DNA of 64,000 nucleotides, taken from an uncultured Oscillospiraceae bacterium. Lineage in GTDB: Bacteria; Bacillota; Clostridia; Oscillospirales; Ruminococcaceae. The notes below the pieces were generated by a model, which saw only the letters and a program-made list of their open reading frames with translations, searched no databases and was not told the origin of the DNA. Within the stretch, counting starts at the first letter, position 1; the number at the start of each line of letters is the position of its first letter. Positions 42,601-51,231 of the stretch are shown here, piece by piece. Both the position numbers and the translations under genes were made by a program. The DNA lies in contig CAKSEY010000004.1 in assembly GCA_934448295.1 (NCBI GenBank), forward strand, positions 124,001 to 188,000. The letters run 5' to 3'.

Positions 42601-43636
42601 ATCCGTGCTGAGCGGCAGGAACTACCTTGAATGGATACTCCCGTCAATGTATCGATACGCCGAGCAGCCCGGAAAATTCCCGGAAAGGCTGGAAAAAGCG
42701 GCGCTGCGGATGATCCAGGTTGCCGACAGACCGGAAAGCGACCTTGCCGCGCCCTCCCGGGAGAAAACCCCGGAGCAGGCTCAGCCCGACTTAACCGCCG
42801 CCAGGTATATCAGCGATGAAACGGGAAAAAAATACGCTTACAGCTATGACGCGGCGCTGCAAAGCCGTTTCAGCGTGACAGAGCTTGCCCACCGCAGCGA
42901 GGAGCAGCAGGCGCGAAAGGCGGAGGAGGCGCTGAAGCTCAGCGACGACCCGGAAAGCTCCGACAGAGCCGGGGAGAAAGCCGCAGTCAAGAAGCTGACC
43001 CGCCCCGGGTTCATATCGGACGATACGGCAGGAATACGCATAAACGGCTTCATTGTGGGAAACACCTACCACCATATAATGGAGCTTTTCCCGCTGGAGA
43101 CCCTCCGGGCTGACTACTCCGGCGAGGACATGGAGGCTGCCGTGGAAAACGGCATTACGGAGCTTATTGAAAATTCCATGCTCACCCCGGAGGAATGCTA
43201 CGTTGCCGGGCAGAAGAAATCCACCTTCGTCCGGAAGGTCACGGAGTTCTTCCTCAGCAGGCTCGGGCGGGAAATGCTCAGCGCGCAGAGGGTCGAGCGG
43301 GAATACCCCATTTTTGCGGAGCTTCCCGCCTGCGAGCTTCTGCCGGATTCCGGGGCGCACCCGGACAGCCGCGCTATACTCCAGGGGCGCATTGATATGC
43401 TCTACGTCCTGGAAAACAGGGTCGTGGTCGTGGACTACAAAAGCGACAGCCGCAGCAATCTTGAGCAGGAAATGGGCTCCTACTGCCAGCAGGTTATGCT
43501 GTACCGTAAGGTGCTTCCGCTGCTGATGAAGGAATGCGGCTCCCGCACTATCGAGCTTTATCTCTACTCCTTCGAACAGGAACGCGAGATAAACGTGGAG
43601 GAAGCGGCTGAAACGGCAAATAAAAAAGATTCATGA
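39644..43636 (+). CDS. addA: ATP-dependent helicase/nuclease subunit A
   Basis: A 1330-residue UvrD-like helicase fused to a C-terminal RecB-type nuclease. Walker A is AAAGSGKT (residues 28-35), Walker B is IIIDEFQDTND (Asp434, Glu435), with FVGDIKQSIYAFRGG, MTFHASKGLQWP and LYVAMTRAEEKL as the later helicase motifs. The nuclease carries VVVDYKSD (Asp1264, Lys1266) followed by YCQQVMLYRKVL. With AddB it degrades broken DNA ends and loads RecA at Chi-like sites. The ATG overlaps the addB stop. Two more in-frame ATGs follow within seven codons, so the exact start may be a few residues later. Confidence 0.95.
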   Translation: MKMSAMKWTDDQLKAINYPTDRSACVSAAAGSGKTALLIERVVTLIRGNEEQNIQPVPADSFAILTFTRNAAEEFRTRMTQAIEKASRSAGSGRIPREQLIKFRSSYIGTINSFCLGVLRDNPQLFDLPVNFSIVEEGRATVMMNRALDNTMEYFYSESFLADLREKIAGFGGALEDDGTSAREQLLKTYSFTDDEELRKDVKNIYYKSTSLADRSAWLNDCAGVFSSRDRAGGFFLPFIVRDIPDILATINKNVQRARECTGNIVKPEIAESLNAMLEKVEGYATLLDRLCRKYLCGAAPTFDGLDRFHKELDGTPIPVIDRSSVKRAGGSDTANKSGALTAMERAVACFVTLNSDLGYDSAAFELERVNQLKALSALVVLVERLKTEFRAIKRKAAVVDFADCEQMLLEELRRPGSELRGTLSQRYRCIIIDEFQDTNDLQYTIFSTISREKSNLFFVGDIKQSIYAFRGGNPEIMARCCEDGSGFEKLPLNRNFRSRESVISTVNAMFEGIMTRTYGDVDYSDNNQLIPGAAFEDNDCDYSSELHILQYTRKKPPQEKADEAAKEPLPGENAEVPASEKLPGAAVSEARYTAGLISRMVADGFRVKDKNGGSRPCTYSDFAVLLRNKIHIGEYKAELESVGIPAASDTGDYLQADEINLILSYLKIIDNPQLDEHLLPVLMSPLYGFTANELSLARLGILAYEPAPGGGSAPSDNSVEDVDMAKVYGFFSGQSLFGCIMDAAGSYCGTVYVPEEIDGIRSALRKKQVPDAGLAKCMKFAADYMDFRSFAANNSVERLIRHIYDNTDLFSVISTYERGNKKLANIRYLLTYTKDFEKYGGGTLNDFLRYTDSMKSSISSLKEAAVPQEAADSVKLMTFHASKGLQWPIVILGQLGANMHDDGTNTMIIDRRTGIGLKNAFIEQRRLAYSLGFNAAKLSVKRQQKGEELRVLYVAMTRAEEKLIMVGCCPAKKCADLMTGSYTAESVLSGRNYLEWILPSMYRYAEQPGKFPERLEKAALRMIQVADRPESDLAAPSREKTPEQAQPDLTAARYISDETGKKYAYSYDAALQSRFSVTELAHRSEEQQARKAEEALKLSDDPESSDRAGEKAAVKKLTRPGFISDDTAGIRINGFIVGNTYHHIMELFPLETLRADYSGEDMEAAVENGITELIENSMLTPEECYVAGQKKSTFVRKVTEFFLSRLGREMLSAQRVEREYPIFAELPACELLPDSGAHPDSRAILQGRIDMLYVLENRVVVVDYKSDSRSNLEQEMGSYCQQVMLYRKVLPLLMKECGSRTIELYLYSFEQEREINVEEAAETANKKDS

Positions 43637-43647
43637 GGTGAATAATT

Positions 43648-44904
43648 ACGAAACACGGCATTATTACAGCCGCTGCCGCGCTGGCGCTCATGGGCGTCAC
43701 GGCTTCGGCGGCAGGCAGCGGATTCAGCGGCGAGGAAAGGCTGATTTCCGCTGCGGCGGCTCCGCACGACAACAAATACACGGAAATCAAATGGGGCGGC
43801 GATATCAAACGCGAAAACTGCGGTATCCCTCTCCCGGACGGCGAGCGCCTGCTGCTTCCATGCGAAAACAGAATCCTCGCCCTGGACGAAAAAACCGGCG
43901 AGGAGCTTACCTCCGCCGAGCTTCCAGAAAAATGTTCGCTGGAATACTCCGGCGCAAGGCTTGGCAGCAGGCTGCTTCTGCCAACGGAAAGCGGCGTGGC
44001 TCTGCTGGATCCTGAAACCCTGGCTGTAAAAAGCTCCCGCAGCTTTGACGGCGGTATTGCCTCGGACTGCTCCATTCTGGACAGCAGGGGCTATTTCTCA
44101 GTGGAATATGACGGGAGCTGGGAGTTCCTCTGCATTGACCTGGACAGCGACGGGCTTCCCACGATATGGAGCTGCGAGGTTCCCGAAAAGCCCTCCACAG
44201 CCGCAGTTCAGGGAGACAATATCATCTTTGCCGCCGGGGACAGCCTGTATACCCACCACTACAAGAACGACTCGCAGACCGTGCAGATACCTGTGGGTGA
44301 AACTATCGCAGGAAACCCATTCGCCACAGAATACGCGGTGTTCTTCAGCACGGAAGCGGGTAATGCCGCAAAGCTCCGGCTGAACAGCGACGGCACGCTT
44401 GAACAGGACACGCTGACCTTCTGCAAAATCGGCGATTCCCCCTCTTCCCCGCTCTCCTGGAACGGCAGGCTGTACGTTGCCGCCGCAGACGGCTTCTATG
44501 TGCTGGACAACCTCAACATGGATATTACCTACGTCCTGAGCGATATCAAGGGCGGCTGTACTCCGCAGGTGCACTACGGCAGCGGACCGTACATCTACAC
44601 TGTCGCCCCCCGGGAGGACAAATGGGCGGTTTACTGTATCCGCGACATGGACGAGGAGACGGAGCCGACCTACGCTATCCTGGCGCAGATGGAGGATTAC
44701 TCGCACGGGGCTTTCTGTGCCTCGGCGGCGGGTACGCTGTACTTCCTGGACGCGATAGGCAGGGTCTATGCGCTGGTGATCGCGCCGTTTGACGTGGTGG
44801 GACTTATCCTCAGGCTGGTGGTTCTGCTGGCGCTGATGGCTCTTGTTTTCATCTGGTTCAAGAAAATGGCTGACCGCAGAGCAGCACTCCGCCCTAAATA
44901 TTAA
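43648..44904 (+). CDS. exported beta-propeller-like protein with non-AUG start
   Basis: A 418-residue protein. Reading from ACG at 43648 gives (M)KHGIITAAAALALMGVTASAAG, a good signal peptide; GAGGTG lies 7 nt upstream at the ideal distance. AUU at 43645 is the other candidate. The first ATG (43690) falls inside the signal sequence. The body has repeated strand/turn units typical of a PQQ-like propeller (LLPTESGVALLDPETLAV, IIFAAGDSLYTHHYK, LYVAAADGFYVLDN), then a membrane helix (about 385-405) and a basic tail. It would face outwards, anchored at the C-terminus. It lies 11 nt after addA, so it shares its transcript. No specific function is recognised. Confidence 0.75.
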   Translation, partial: TKHGIITAAAALALMGVTASAAGSGFSGEERLISAAAAPHDNKYTEIKWGGDIKRENCGIPLPDGERLLLPCENRILALDEKTGEELTSAELPEKCSLEYSGARLGSRLLLPTESGVALLDPETLAVKSSRSFDGGIASDCSILDSRGYFSVEYDGSWEFLCIDLDSDGLPTIWSCEVPEKPSTAAVQGDNIIFAAGDSLYTHHYKNDSQTVQIPVGETIAGNPFATEYAVFFSTEAGNAAKLRLNSDGTLEQDTLTFCKIGDSPSSPLSWNGRLYVAAADGFYVLDNLNMDITYVLSDIKGGCTPQVHYGSGPYIYTVAPREDKWAVYCIRDMDEETEPTYAILAQMEDYSHGAFCASAAGTLYFLDAIGRVYALVIAPFDVVGLILRLVVLLALMALVFIWFKKMADRRAALRPKY

Positions 44905-44941
44905 ATGCAAGGATAAGTCGGAATAAATTTTACAAATACTA

Positions 44942-44970
44942 TTGATTTTTCTGACAGAATGTTGTATAAT
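44942..44970 (+). promoter_or_regulatory. promoter of cheV
   Basis: -35 TTGATT (44942-44947), 17-nt spacer, -10 TATAAT (44965-44970). The leader contains AGTATCT...AGATAC able to form a hairpin before the ribosome site AAAGGAG. Confidence 0.8.
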
Positions 44971-45045
44971 ATAGATAAATCATAGAGTATCTGCACGTCA
45001 GCCAGTACGGAGATACCCAATATCACACACAAAGGAGCGTCCGCA

Positions 45046-45939
45046 ATGGAAAGCAATATACTCTTAGAGAGTGGCACAAACGAGCTTGAAGTGCTTGAAT
45101 TTATGGTCGGCGAACAGAGCTTCGGCATCAACATCGCCAAGGTCACCGAGATCATGAACTACCAGAAGATGGTTCCCGTGCCTGATTCTCACCCCGCGTT
45201 CGAGGGTGTATTCACACCCCGCGACAAGGTAATTTCTGTCATCAACCTGCACACTATTCTCCACAAGGAAAGCCCGGATCCTGAGCACGACCTGCTCATC
45301 ATCTGCCACTTTAACTCAAAGGACGTGGGATTCCACGTTTCCTCTGTAAAGGGAATCCAGCGCATTTCCTGGGAGGATATTGAGAAGCCCCCGGCAATGA
45401 GCGCCGACAAGGCTCACAACATTGCAACGGGTATTGCAAAGTTCAAGGACAGGATCGTGCTTATCCTCGATTTCGAGAAGATAGTTTCCGACATGGATCC
45501 CTCCGCTGCGTTTGACACGTCCGGAGTTTCCCGCACCTCCGCAGACAAGGAAAACAAGCACATCGTAATTGCTGAGGATTCCCCGTTCCTGAACACCCTT
45601 ATCGTCAATACCCTGCACGACGCCGGGTACAAGAACGTTGTTCACTTTGACAACGGCAAGGATGCGTGGGATTACGTCAGCGGTCATAAAGATCTCGGCG
45701 GGAATATTCTCGACCAGATATCCTGCGTAATCAGCGATATTGAGATGCCCAAAATGGACGGGCACCACCTCACAAAGCAGATCAAGGACGACCCGGTGCT
45801 CAAGGTGATCCCGGTTTACCTGTTCTCCTCGCTTATCAACGAGCAAATGCGCGTTAAGGGCGAAAGCGTCGGCGCGGACGGACAGTTCTCCAAACCGCAG
45901 ATCGGTCAGCTTATTCAGTACATAAACGAACACGTTTAA
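45046..45939 (+). CDS. cheV: chemotaxis protein CheV (CheW-receiver fusion)
   Basis: A 297-residue protein: an N-terminal CheW domain (residues ~10-150, with FMVGEQSFGINIAKVTEIMNY and VISVINLHTIL) and a C-terminal receiver domain (~170-297). The phospho-accepting Asp lies in CVISDIEMPKMDG, the acidic pocket in IVIAEDSPF, and the conserved Lys in QFSKPQ. It couples receptors to CheA and adapts through phosphorylation. No other chemotaxis or flagellar gene lies in the window. It stands alone between its promoter and a strong terminator. Confidence 0.95.
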   Translation: MESNILLESGTNELEVLEFMVGEQSFGINIAKVTEIMNYQKMVPVPDSHPAFEGVFTPRDKVISVINLHTILHKESPDPEHDLLIICHFNSKDVGFHVSSVKGIQRISWEDIEKPPAMSADKAHNIATGIAKFKDRIVLILDFEKIVSDMDPSAAFDTSGVSRTSADKENKHIVIAEDSPFLNTLIVNTLHDAGYKNVVHFDNGKDAWDYVSGHKDLGGNILDQISCVISDIEMPKMDGHHLTKQIKDDPVLKVIPVYLFSSLINEQMRVKGESVGADGQFSKPQIGQLIQYINEHV

Positions 45940-45947
45940 ATAAAATT

Positions 45948-45977
45948 AAGGGGCTGGTTTCAGCCCCTTGTTTTTAT
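45948..45977 (+). terminator. Rho-independent terminator of cheV
   Basis: AAGGGGCTG (45948-45956), 4-nt loop, CAGCCCCTT (45961-45969), then GTTTTTAT. Confidence 0.92.
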
Positions 45978-45978
45978 A

Positions 45979-46007
45979 CCAAAAGGGAGAGCACGGCGCT
46001 CTCCCTT
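45979..46007 (-). terminator. terminator after yfhO, convergent with cheV
   Basis: AAGGGAGAGC / GCTCTCCCTT (46007-45998 with 45992-45983), 5-nt loop, followed on the minus strand by TTGG then TATAAAAAC. It closes the long prfB-led run. Confidence 0.75.
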
Positions 46008-46012
46008 AAAGT

Positions 46013-48757
46013 TTACTGTTCGTTTTCGTCCGAATCGGATTCCGCAGAAAGCTCCTGTTCTTCTGATTTTCTGGCTTCCTCCGCTTCACTGCGGCGGCGT
46101 TCGTCCATTTTTCTCAGCCACTCCGTGAAAAGCAGCATTGCCCCCAGTCCTGCAAGACCTACTACGGAAAGAATCAGTCCTGTGCGCATTCCCGCAGGAA
46201 AAAAATCAAGCACTATCGTGTGCTCCCCGGCGGGCACCGAAAGGCACATCAGCGAATCGGACAGCGTGGTTTCCAGCGGAACTGGCTCGCCGTCTATCGT
46301 TGCCGTCCACCCCTCCTCGGCGGGTATCGTCGTGAACAGCGCGCAGTCCTCGGCGGCGTTCACTGAAATCTCCAGCGTGCAGCCGCCGGTGCGCGTAAGA
46401 ACTGTGTCGGAGTTCATCTCCTGCATTACGGAATTAAACTTCGCCAGCGTGGACTCGTCAATGTAATAGAACCATGCGTTGGTGAAATACACAACATCGT
46501 CAAGCAGCTTCAGCTTAACGCGGAATTCCTCGCCCTTCTTATATGTCCCGAGGTACTCTATGCTGTAATTTTCATAGAGGAAGTAGTTGCCGCGGTATAT
46601 CTCGTTGACGTAAAGCTGCGTTTCCCGCTCGTACTTGGTCGGGAGGTACATATAAACCGCGCCGTCCTCCGGGGCAGTGACGGTGTAGGATATCCACGCG
46701 TCCGCGTCCTCGTTGGACTTCCGGTAGCTGTAATGCGCGTCAGTCGTGGAGCCTATGCGGATATTTTCGCTGTCGAACGTCACATCGTCAATTGCCTTGA
46801 ACACCGCGCCGCACTTCTTGTCTGAAAGCATGAGCGCCAGCTTGTTCTGTGCCTGGAACGGCGAATATTCGTTTATATCGTAGCCGATGATGTTCTTGTC
46901 CGCAAGATATGCTATTCCCAGGTCGTCGTCATTTTTGTAGACCTTGATCGCCGTGTCGGTTTCCACAGGGACTGTTTCCGTATACGGCACGGTTTTCTTG
47001 TCAGTTGCGAATATGTATCTCACGCCGAATACGTCGTCCGTGAACTTGGTAGCGCCGTCATACCTGGTGTAGTGCTCCCTGCCTGCAAAGCCGAGGGACT
47101 TCATCAGCTCGATCGCCCGGGCATTCAGCGTGCTGGAGCTGTGGCTCATTCCGTACATTCTGAGCGCTATTGGGTCGTTCACGCAGCGGTGGAACGTCTT
47201 TTCCATGCGGTAGAATCCCGGATCCTGCTCGTGTATCTGCTCTGTTACCTCGCGGGTCAGCGGAATATCCCAGCGGTAGCTCTCCCGGGTGGAAAACACG
47301 ATATCGTCATGCATCTGGTACAGCGACTGAGTGGTGTTCAGCCCCGCCTCCGCGCAGACGAATACAGTCAGCGCAATGCACATGACCCGGCTGGACATTT
47401 TCCTGCGGTAGACCCATGCAAGAATCAGCACTATCGCCAGGATCACCAGCGGAATTCCCACGGTAAGCGCCTGCTCGTAGTGCTCGCCGCCGTCCGCGAG
47501 ATCAGCGTACAGCAGCATTGCCAGTAGTATCACGAACGCCTTTCCGAAGCTCTTCCCCGGAACCCTGTTCAGCTTGTCGAACGCCTGCGCGCCGAATACC
47601 AGCAGCAGGAAGCTCACCATGAAAGAGTACCGGTAAGGCAGCCAGTTCGGCATCTGACCGCCGTGCCACATCATGTCCACCGGGCGAATGTACATACAAA
47701 GCACCATCACTCCGATGAAAACAGCGCTGGAAATACGCTCCCGCGCCTTAAAGCTGCGGCAGGTGAAATACATCACCGCGCAGACCAGCGCAAGGGTGCC
47801 GCAGTAAAGTATCGGCATTCCCTCCATGCGCACGGTGTCGTACTCTGTCGGGAACAGCTTGATGAAAATATCGGCGATGTTGAAATTCTCCGCCAGGGAA
47901 TAATCCGGTTCGGAAAACTCGAATTTACCATTGGAGAGCGACTTGTACACCGGCAGTATCATGAAGCACGACATGAGTATCGCGCACACCGACCCCGCGC
48001 CGTACATCAGCACGGAGCCGCAGTATTCCCCGAACTGCCTGTTCTGGCTCCTGCCGGAGCAGAGGTACCAGAGAAAATACAGCGCCGAGAATATTCCTAT
48101 CATGTAGCCGATGTAGAAATTCGCCACAAAAATATAAACCAGCGACAGCACATACAGCAGGAACTTCCGTTTGTCGCAGATACGCTCAATGCCCATTGCT
48201 ACGAGCGGCAGAGCCACGATCCCGTCAAGCCACATGGGGTTCATGGTCTGCACGATGAAAAATCCGCACAGCGCCCACATCACCGAAAACGTGACCGTTG
48301 TTGTCCTGGAGCACCCCCGGTGCATACGCAGGAAAAACGCGCAAGTAAGTCCAGCCGCGCCCGCTTTCGCAAGCATCATGGTCATGAGACCTTCGGTTAT
48401 CATCTCCCGTGGGTATATCCACACCAGGAAGTTAAACGGGCTTGCAAGGTAATACCCGATTATCCCTATGAACTCCCCGGACAGGTTGCGGCTCCAGCTA
48501 TACCAGACGCTCTCTTTCCCGGCGAACACATCATACATATAGTCGTAATAGTAGACGTACTGCGCGTTCAGGTCGAGGGAGAGCACCGAGCGCTCCCCGA
48601 AAGGCCACACCTGGAACAGAATATATGCCACGAAAAGAATAGCGGCAGGCAAAAGGAACGACAGCCAGTATTCCCGGCTGCCCATTATTGCTTTTCCCGC
48701 CCGGACGGCAGCCCTTTTCTCCGCCGCAAATCTGCTGTTATTTCCTGTCAGTTCCAT
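46013..48757 (-). CDS. YfhO-family multi-pass membrane protein
   Basis: A 914-residue membrane protein of the YfhO type, proposed to transfer glycosyl groups to envelope polymers such as lipoteichoic acid. After a cytosolic start there are about a dozen helices in the first ~470 residues (for example YWLSFLLPAAILFVAYILF), a long outside domain with DAYWY-type aromatic strands (about 500-850), and a last helix near 870. The acidic Glu/Ser-rich tail is cytosolic. GGAGG lies before the ATG, and the gene overlaps the end of the GT2 gene by about 20 nt. The GT2 enzyme probably supplies a polyprenyl-linked sugar. Confidence 0.9.
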   Translation of the reverse strand: MELTGNNSRFAAEKRAAVRAGKAIMGSREYWLSFLLPAAILFVAYILFQVWPFGERSVLSLDLNAQYVYYYDYMYDVFAGKESVWYSWSRNLSGEFIGIIGYYLASPFNFLVWIYPREMITEGLMTMMLAKAGAAGLTCAFFLRMHRGCSRTTTVTFSVMWALCGFFIVQTMNPMWLDGIVALPLVAMGIERICDKRKFLLYVLSLVYIFVANFYIGYMIGIFSALYFLWYLCSGRSQNRQFGEYCGSVLMYGAGSVCAILMSCFMILPVYKSLSNGKFEFSEPDYSLAENFNIADIFIKLFPTEYDTVRMEGMPILYCGTLALVCAVMYFTCRSFKARERISSAVFIGVMVLCMYIRPVDMMWHGGQMPNWLPYRYSFMVSFLLLVFGAQAFDKLNRVPGKSFGKAFVILLAMLLYADLADGGEHYEQALTVGIPLVILAIVLILAWVYRRKMSSRVMCIALTVFVCAEAGLNTTQSLYQMHDDIVFSTRESYRWDIPLTREVTEQIHEQDPGFYRMEKTFHRCVNDPIALRMYGMSHSSSTLNARAIELMKSLGFAGREHYTRYDGATKFTDDVFGVRYIFATDKKTVPYTETVPVETDTAIKVYKNDDDLGIAYLADKNIIGYDINEYSPFQAQNKLALMLSDKKCGAVFKAIDDVTFDSENIRIGSTTDAHYSYRKSNEDADAWISYTVTAPEDGAVYMYLPTKYERETQLYVNEIYRGNYFLYENYSIEYLGTYKKGEEFRVKLKLLDDVVYFTNAWFYYIDESTLAKFNSVMQEMNSDTVLTRTGGCTLEISVNAAEDCALFTTIPAEEGWTATIDGEPVPLETTLSDSLMCLSVPAGEHTIVLDFFPAGMRTGLILSVVGLAGLGAMLLFTEWLRKMDERRRSEAEEARKSEEQELSAESDSDENEQ

Positions 48758-49673
48758 TTTTTCCTCCGGTGGTTCTGGCGATTATATAGCGCGGACGCTG
48801 TTTTATCTCCTCGTAGATCTTCGAAAGGTAGTAGCCGATAACTCCCACGCCAAGCAGAATACAGGCTCCCGTTATGAGAATCAGGAGAATGACCGTCGAA
48901 AAGCCCTCCGCCGCCTGACCGCAGAAATACTTCACAAGCGTCTGGATCCCCAGCACCACCGCCATCAGCCCGAAAATAGCCCCGACCCATGTGATGAGAT
49001 GGATCGGCACGTTCGTAAAGGACGTTATGTTGTTGAGCGCGAACCGAAAAAGGCTCTTCATGCTGAATTTGCTCTCCCCCGCCGCGCGCGGCTGAACGTC
49101 GAATTCCACGCGCTCCGTGGCGAATCCCACCCAGCTTGAAAGCGCCCGGAAAAACGTAATGCGCTCCGGAAGCTCGTTCAGGGCGTTTATCACCTTTCTG
49201 TCCAACAGCTTGAAATCGCTCGCGCCGTCAAGGTTTATGCCGGAGGAGGTTTTCATCATGCGGTAGAATCCCCTTGCGAACAGCTTGTGCATAAGCCCCT
49301 CTTTTCCGCGGGAGCGCTTGACCGCCTCGACGACCTCCGCGCCGCCTTCCCACAGGCGGTACATCTGCGGAATAAGCTCCGGCGGGTGCTGAAGGTCGCA
49401 GTCTATGACAACGGCGCAGTCCCCGGCGGCATTCCTGAGCCCTGCGAAAATCGCGCCCTCCTTGCCGAAATTGCGGGAAAAGCCTATCCCCCGGATGTTG
49501 CAGTCGCGCTCCCCGGCTTCGCATATCTGCGCCCAGGTGCTGTCCAACGAGCCGTCGTCCACGAAAAGAAGCTCATATGGGATATTCTCTTTCCTGAGTA
49601 TCCCCGCGACGATTCCGGCGGTGTTCAGAATATTCTCGTTTTCATTATAAGAGGGTATAATGACTGATAGCAT
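48738..49673 (-). CDS. GT2 glycosyltransferase, DPM/GtrB-like, with two membrane helices
   Basis: A 311-residue polyprenyl-phosphate glycosyltransferase. The GT-A fold begins LSVIIPSYNENENI, the DxD-type metal site is VIDCDLQHPPE, and GASDFKLLDRKVI follows as in dolichol-phosphate mannose synthase/GtrB. Two hydrophobic helices lie at about 228-252 and 262-285. It would make a polyprenyl-phospho-hexose for use outside the membrane by the adjacent YfhO. AAGGA precedes the ATG. Confidence 0.92.
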   Translation of the reverse strand: MLSVIIPSYNENENILNTAGIVAGILRKENIPYELLFVDDGSLDSTWAQICEAGERDCNIRGIGFSRNFGKEGAIFAGLRNAAGDCAVVIDCDLQHPPELIPQMYRLWEGGAEVVEAVKRSRGKEGLMHKLFARGFYRMMKTSSGINLDGASDFKLLDRKVINALNELPERITFFRALSSWVGFATERVEFDVQPRAAGESKFSMKSLFRFALNNITSFTNVPIHLITWVGAIFGLMAVVLGIQTLVKYFCGQAAEGFSTVILLILITGACILLGVGVIGYYLSKIYEEIKQRPRYIIARTTGGKNGTDRK

Positions 49674-49682
49674 GCTGTTTCC

Positions 49683-50090
49683 TTACTCTCCGATTATCTT
49701 GACAAGCACCGTTTTATCCCGGCAGCCGTCAAAATCTCCGTACATGATGAACTGGTGCTGCCCCAGGTCAAGCCTGCCGTCGGAAACAGGCACGGTCACG
49801 CTGGAGCCGAGCAGCATCTGCTTCATGTGCGCGGCTCCCGCCGGGGTGTAATCCACCTTGTAGCTGCTTTCCGCCGGGACGAGCTTGTTCAGCAGCTTCA
49901 TCCAGTCCTCGTAGAGCTCCTCGCGGTCGTTCTCGAGGAACACGGCAGATGTCGTGTGCTGGGAGCAGACAACGCATATCCCATCTACCACATGACTTCT
50001 GCGGACGCACTCCTCCACCTCATACGAAAGATTCAGGAACTGCTCCCTTTCTTCCGTGTTCACCATCAGTTCAAACCTGTACGTTTTCAT
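49683..50090 (-). CDS. YjbQ family protein (UPF0047)
   Basis: A 135-residue protein starting MKTYRFELMVNTEERE at 50090 (AAGGAG upstream); the longer reading to 50141 overlaps the end of the previous gene. The family signature CSQHTTSAVFLEND carries the conserved His and Thr, and the C-terminal LDLGQHQFIMYGDFDG completes the trimeric active site. Members have weak thiamine-phosphate synthase activity in vitro, and the true role is unsettled. Confidence 0.9.
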   Translation of the reverse strand: MKTYRFELMVNTEEREQFLNLSYEVEECVRRSHVVDGICVVCSQHTTSAVFLENDREELYEDWMKLLNKLVPAESSYKVDYTPAGAAHMKQMLLGSSVTVPVSDGRLDLGQHQFIMYGDFDGCRDKTVLVKIIGE

Positions 50091-50121
50091 GGCTGATTTC
50101 TCCTTTTTTGAAAGCCGCCTT

Positions 50122-50865
50122 TTATTCTGTCTGTCTTTCAAGGACAGTCAGTACTCCCTTTTCCAGCGAAGCGTGAATAAGCGCTCCGCCGCCGTTGAAG
50201 CTGTACATATAGCTCCCGGCGTAATTCCCGCGTATCAGATCGGTGCTCATGACCCCGGTGTCCGTTTCAAAATCCAGCGCCACGCTGCTCCCCTTCGGGA
50301 ACGAGATCTCAGCGTTGCCGGAGCGCGAAAGGATGCTGCTGCCGGGAATCACCCGGTAAAAACCGAGCACGATGTTCCCGCTTGCCGTGGTGAAGCTGCT
50401 GAGCGACCGCGTGTTCTCCGAAACAATGTCCCCGCTGTTGGTGACTACGGTCAGCTTTTCGCTGTCCACCGCGCCCAGCTCAACGCTGCCGGAAACGGTA
50501 TAAATCAGGATATCGCGGTAGTACTCCCGGGGGAGATAAAGCTTCATGTATCGCTCGGAGCTTTTTTCCGCAAAAAGCGATATCACGAACTCGCTGCTCT
50601 CTGAGATATTCAGCGAGTTGTCGCCTATTTCCGCAGTGAGCGGGACATCGTTCTGATACTCCATGCGTATGCTGTCGTTATCCCAGGGAATAAGCTCCAC
50701 GTTGGTTTTCAGCAGGTCGATATTTATGTATTCGCACAGCGGGAAGCTCTTGCTGCCGCTTTTCACCGAGCCGAGGCTCTCCCCCGGAAACAGGAAAGCA
50801 AGCGCCGCAAAAAACGCCGCAAGACCCCCAAAAATTATTAACAGCCGGTTGATGATACGCTCCGT
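50122..50865 (-). CDS. DUF4097-type membrane-anchored beta protein with non-AUG start
   Basis: A signal anchor (NRLLIIFGGLAAFFAALAFLF) followed by a ~200-residue DUF4097-type beta solenoid with repeats such as IYTVSGSVELGAV, LTVVTNSGDIVSENT and FTTASGNIVLGF. The frame is open upstream to ACG at 50865 (AUU at 50871 is another candidate), close behind the run AGGGGGGA, 9 nt after the previous gene's stop. No ATG, GTG or TTG gives the full anchor. The GTG at 50766 would remove it and leave a bare cytosolic beta domain. Similar proteins are often adhesin-like and linked to stress-response membrane proteins, as with the small membrane protein just upstream. Confidence 0.7.
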   Translation of the reverse strand, partial: TERIINRLLIIFGGLAAFFAALAFLFPGESLGSVKSGSKSFPLCEYINIDLLKTNVELIPWDNDSIRMEYQNDVPLTAEIGDNSLNISESSEFVISLFAEKSSERYMKLYLPREYYRDILIYTVSGSVELGAVDSEKLTVVTNSGDIVSENTRSLSSFTTASGNIVLGFYRVIPGSSILSRSGNAEISFPKGSSVALDFETDTGVMSTDLIRGNYAGSYMYSFNGGGALIHASLEKGVLTVLERQTE

Positions 50866-50876
50866 GGAAATCCCCC

Positions 50877-51209
50877 CTATAACGGCTTCCAGCCCCGCAG
50901 CAGGTCAGTTTTCCTGCGAATCCTGACATAGAGGCGGGACACCATAAATCCTGCCTTGACCGCGAGAAATCCGCAGAATACCGAGCCGCAAGCCGCCGCA
51001 AGCCCTCCGAACAGCATGAGCTCCGGTGAAAGCGAGGACACGATAAACTGCGCGCTGAACAGCTTTACGGCGAATCCCAGCACGAATAGCATAAGTCCGG
51101 CGGGAACCCCGAAAGCCGCCGCCGCAAGCAGCGCGAGCATAACCGCGAACACTGCCAGAAAAACAAGCAGCCAGCCGATTTTCAGCGCGAGGATCTTCAG
51201 AGAATTCAC
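50877..51209 (-). CDS. small three-helix membrane protein
   Basis: A 110-residue protein with GTG start at 51209 and GGAGG upstream. Hydrophobic segments lie at about residues 10-32, 36-50 and 63-88, and a basic end RIRRKTDLLRG points to a cytosolic C-terminus. It resembles the helper membrane proteins found next to DUF4097 proteins (DUF1700-like arrangement), but sequence identity to a named family is not claimed. Confidence 0.7.
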   Translation of the reverse strand: MNSLKILALKIGWLLVFLAVFAVMLALLAAAAFGVPAGLMLFVLGFAVKLFSAQFIVSSLSPELMLFGGLAAACGSVFCGFLAVKAGFMVSRLYVRIRRKTDLLRGWKPL

Positions 51210-51231
51210 GCGAGTACCTCCAACAAGAAAA

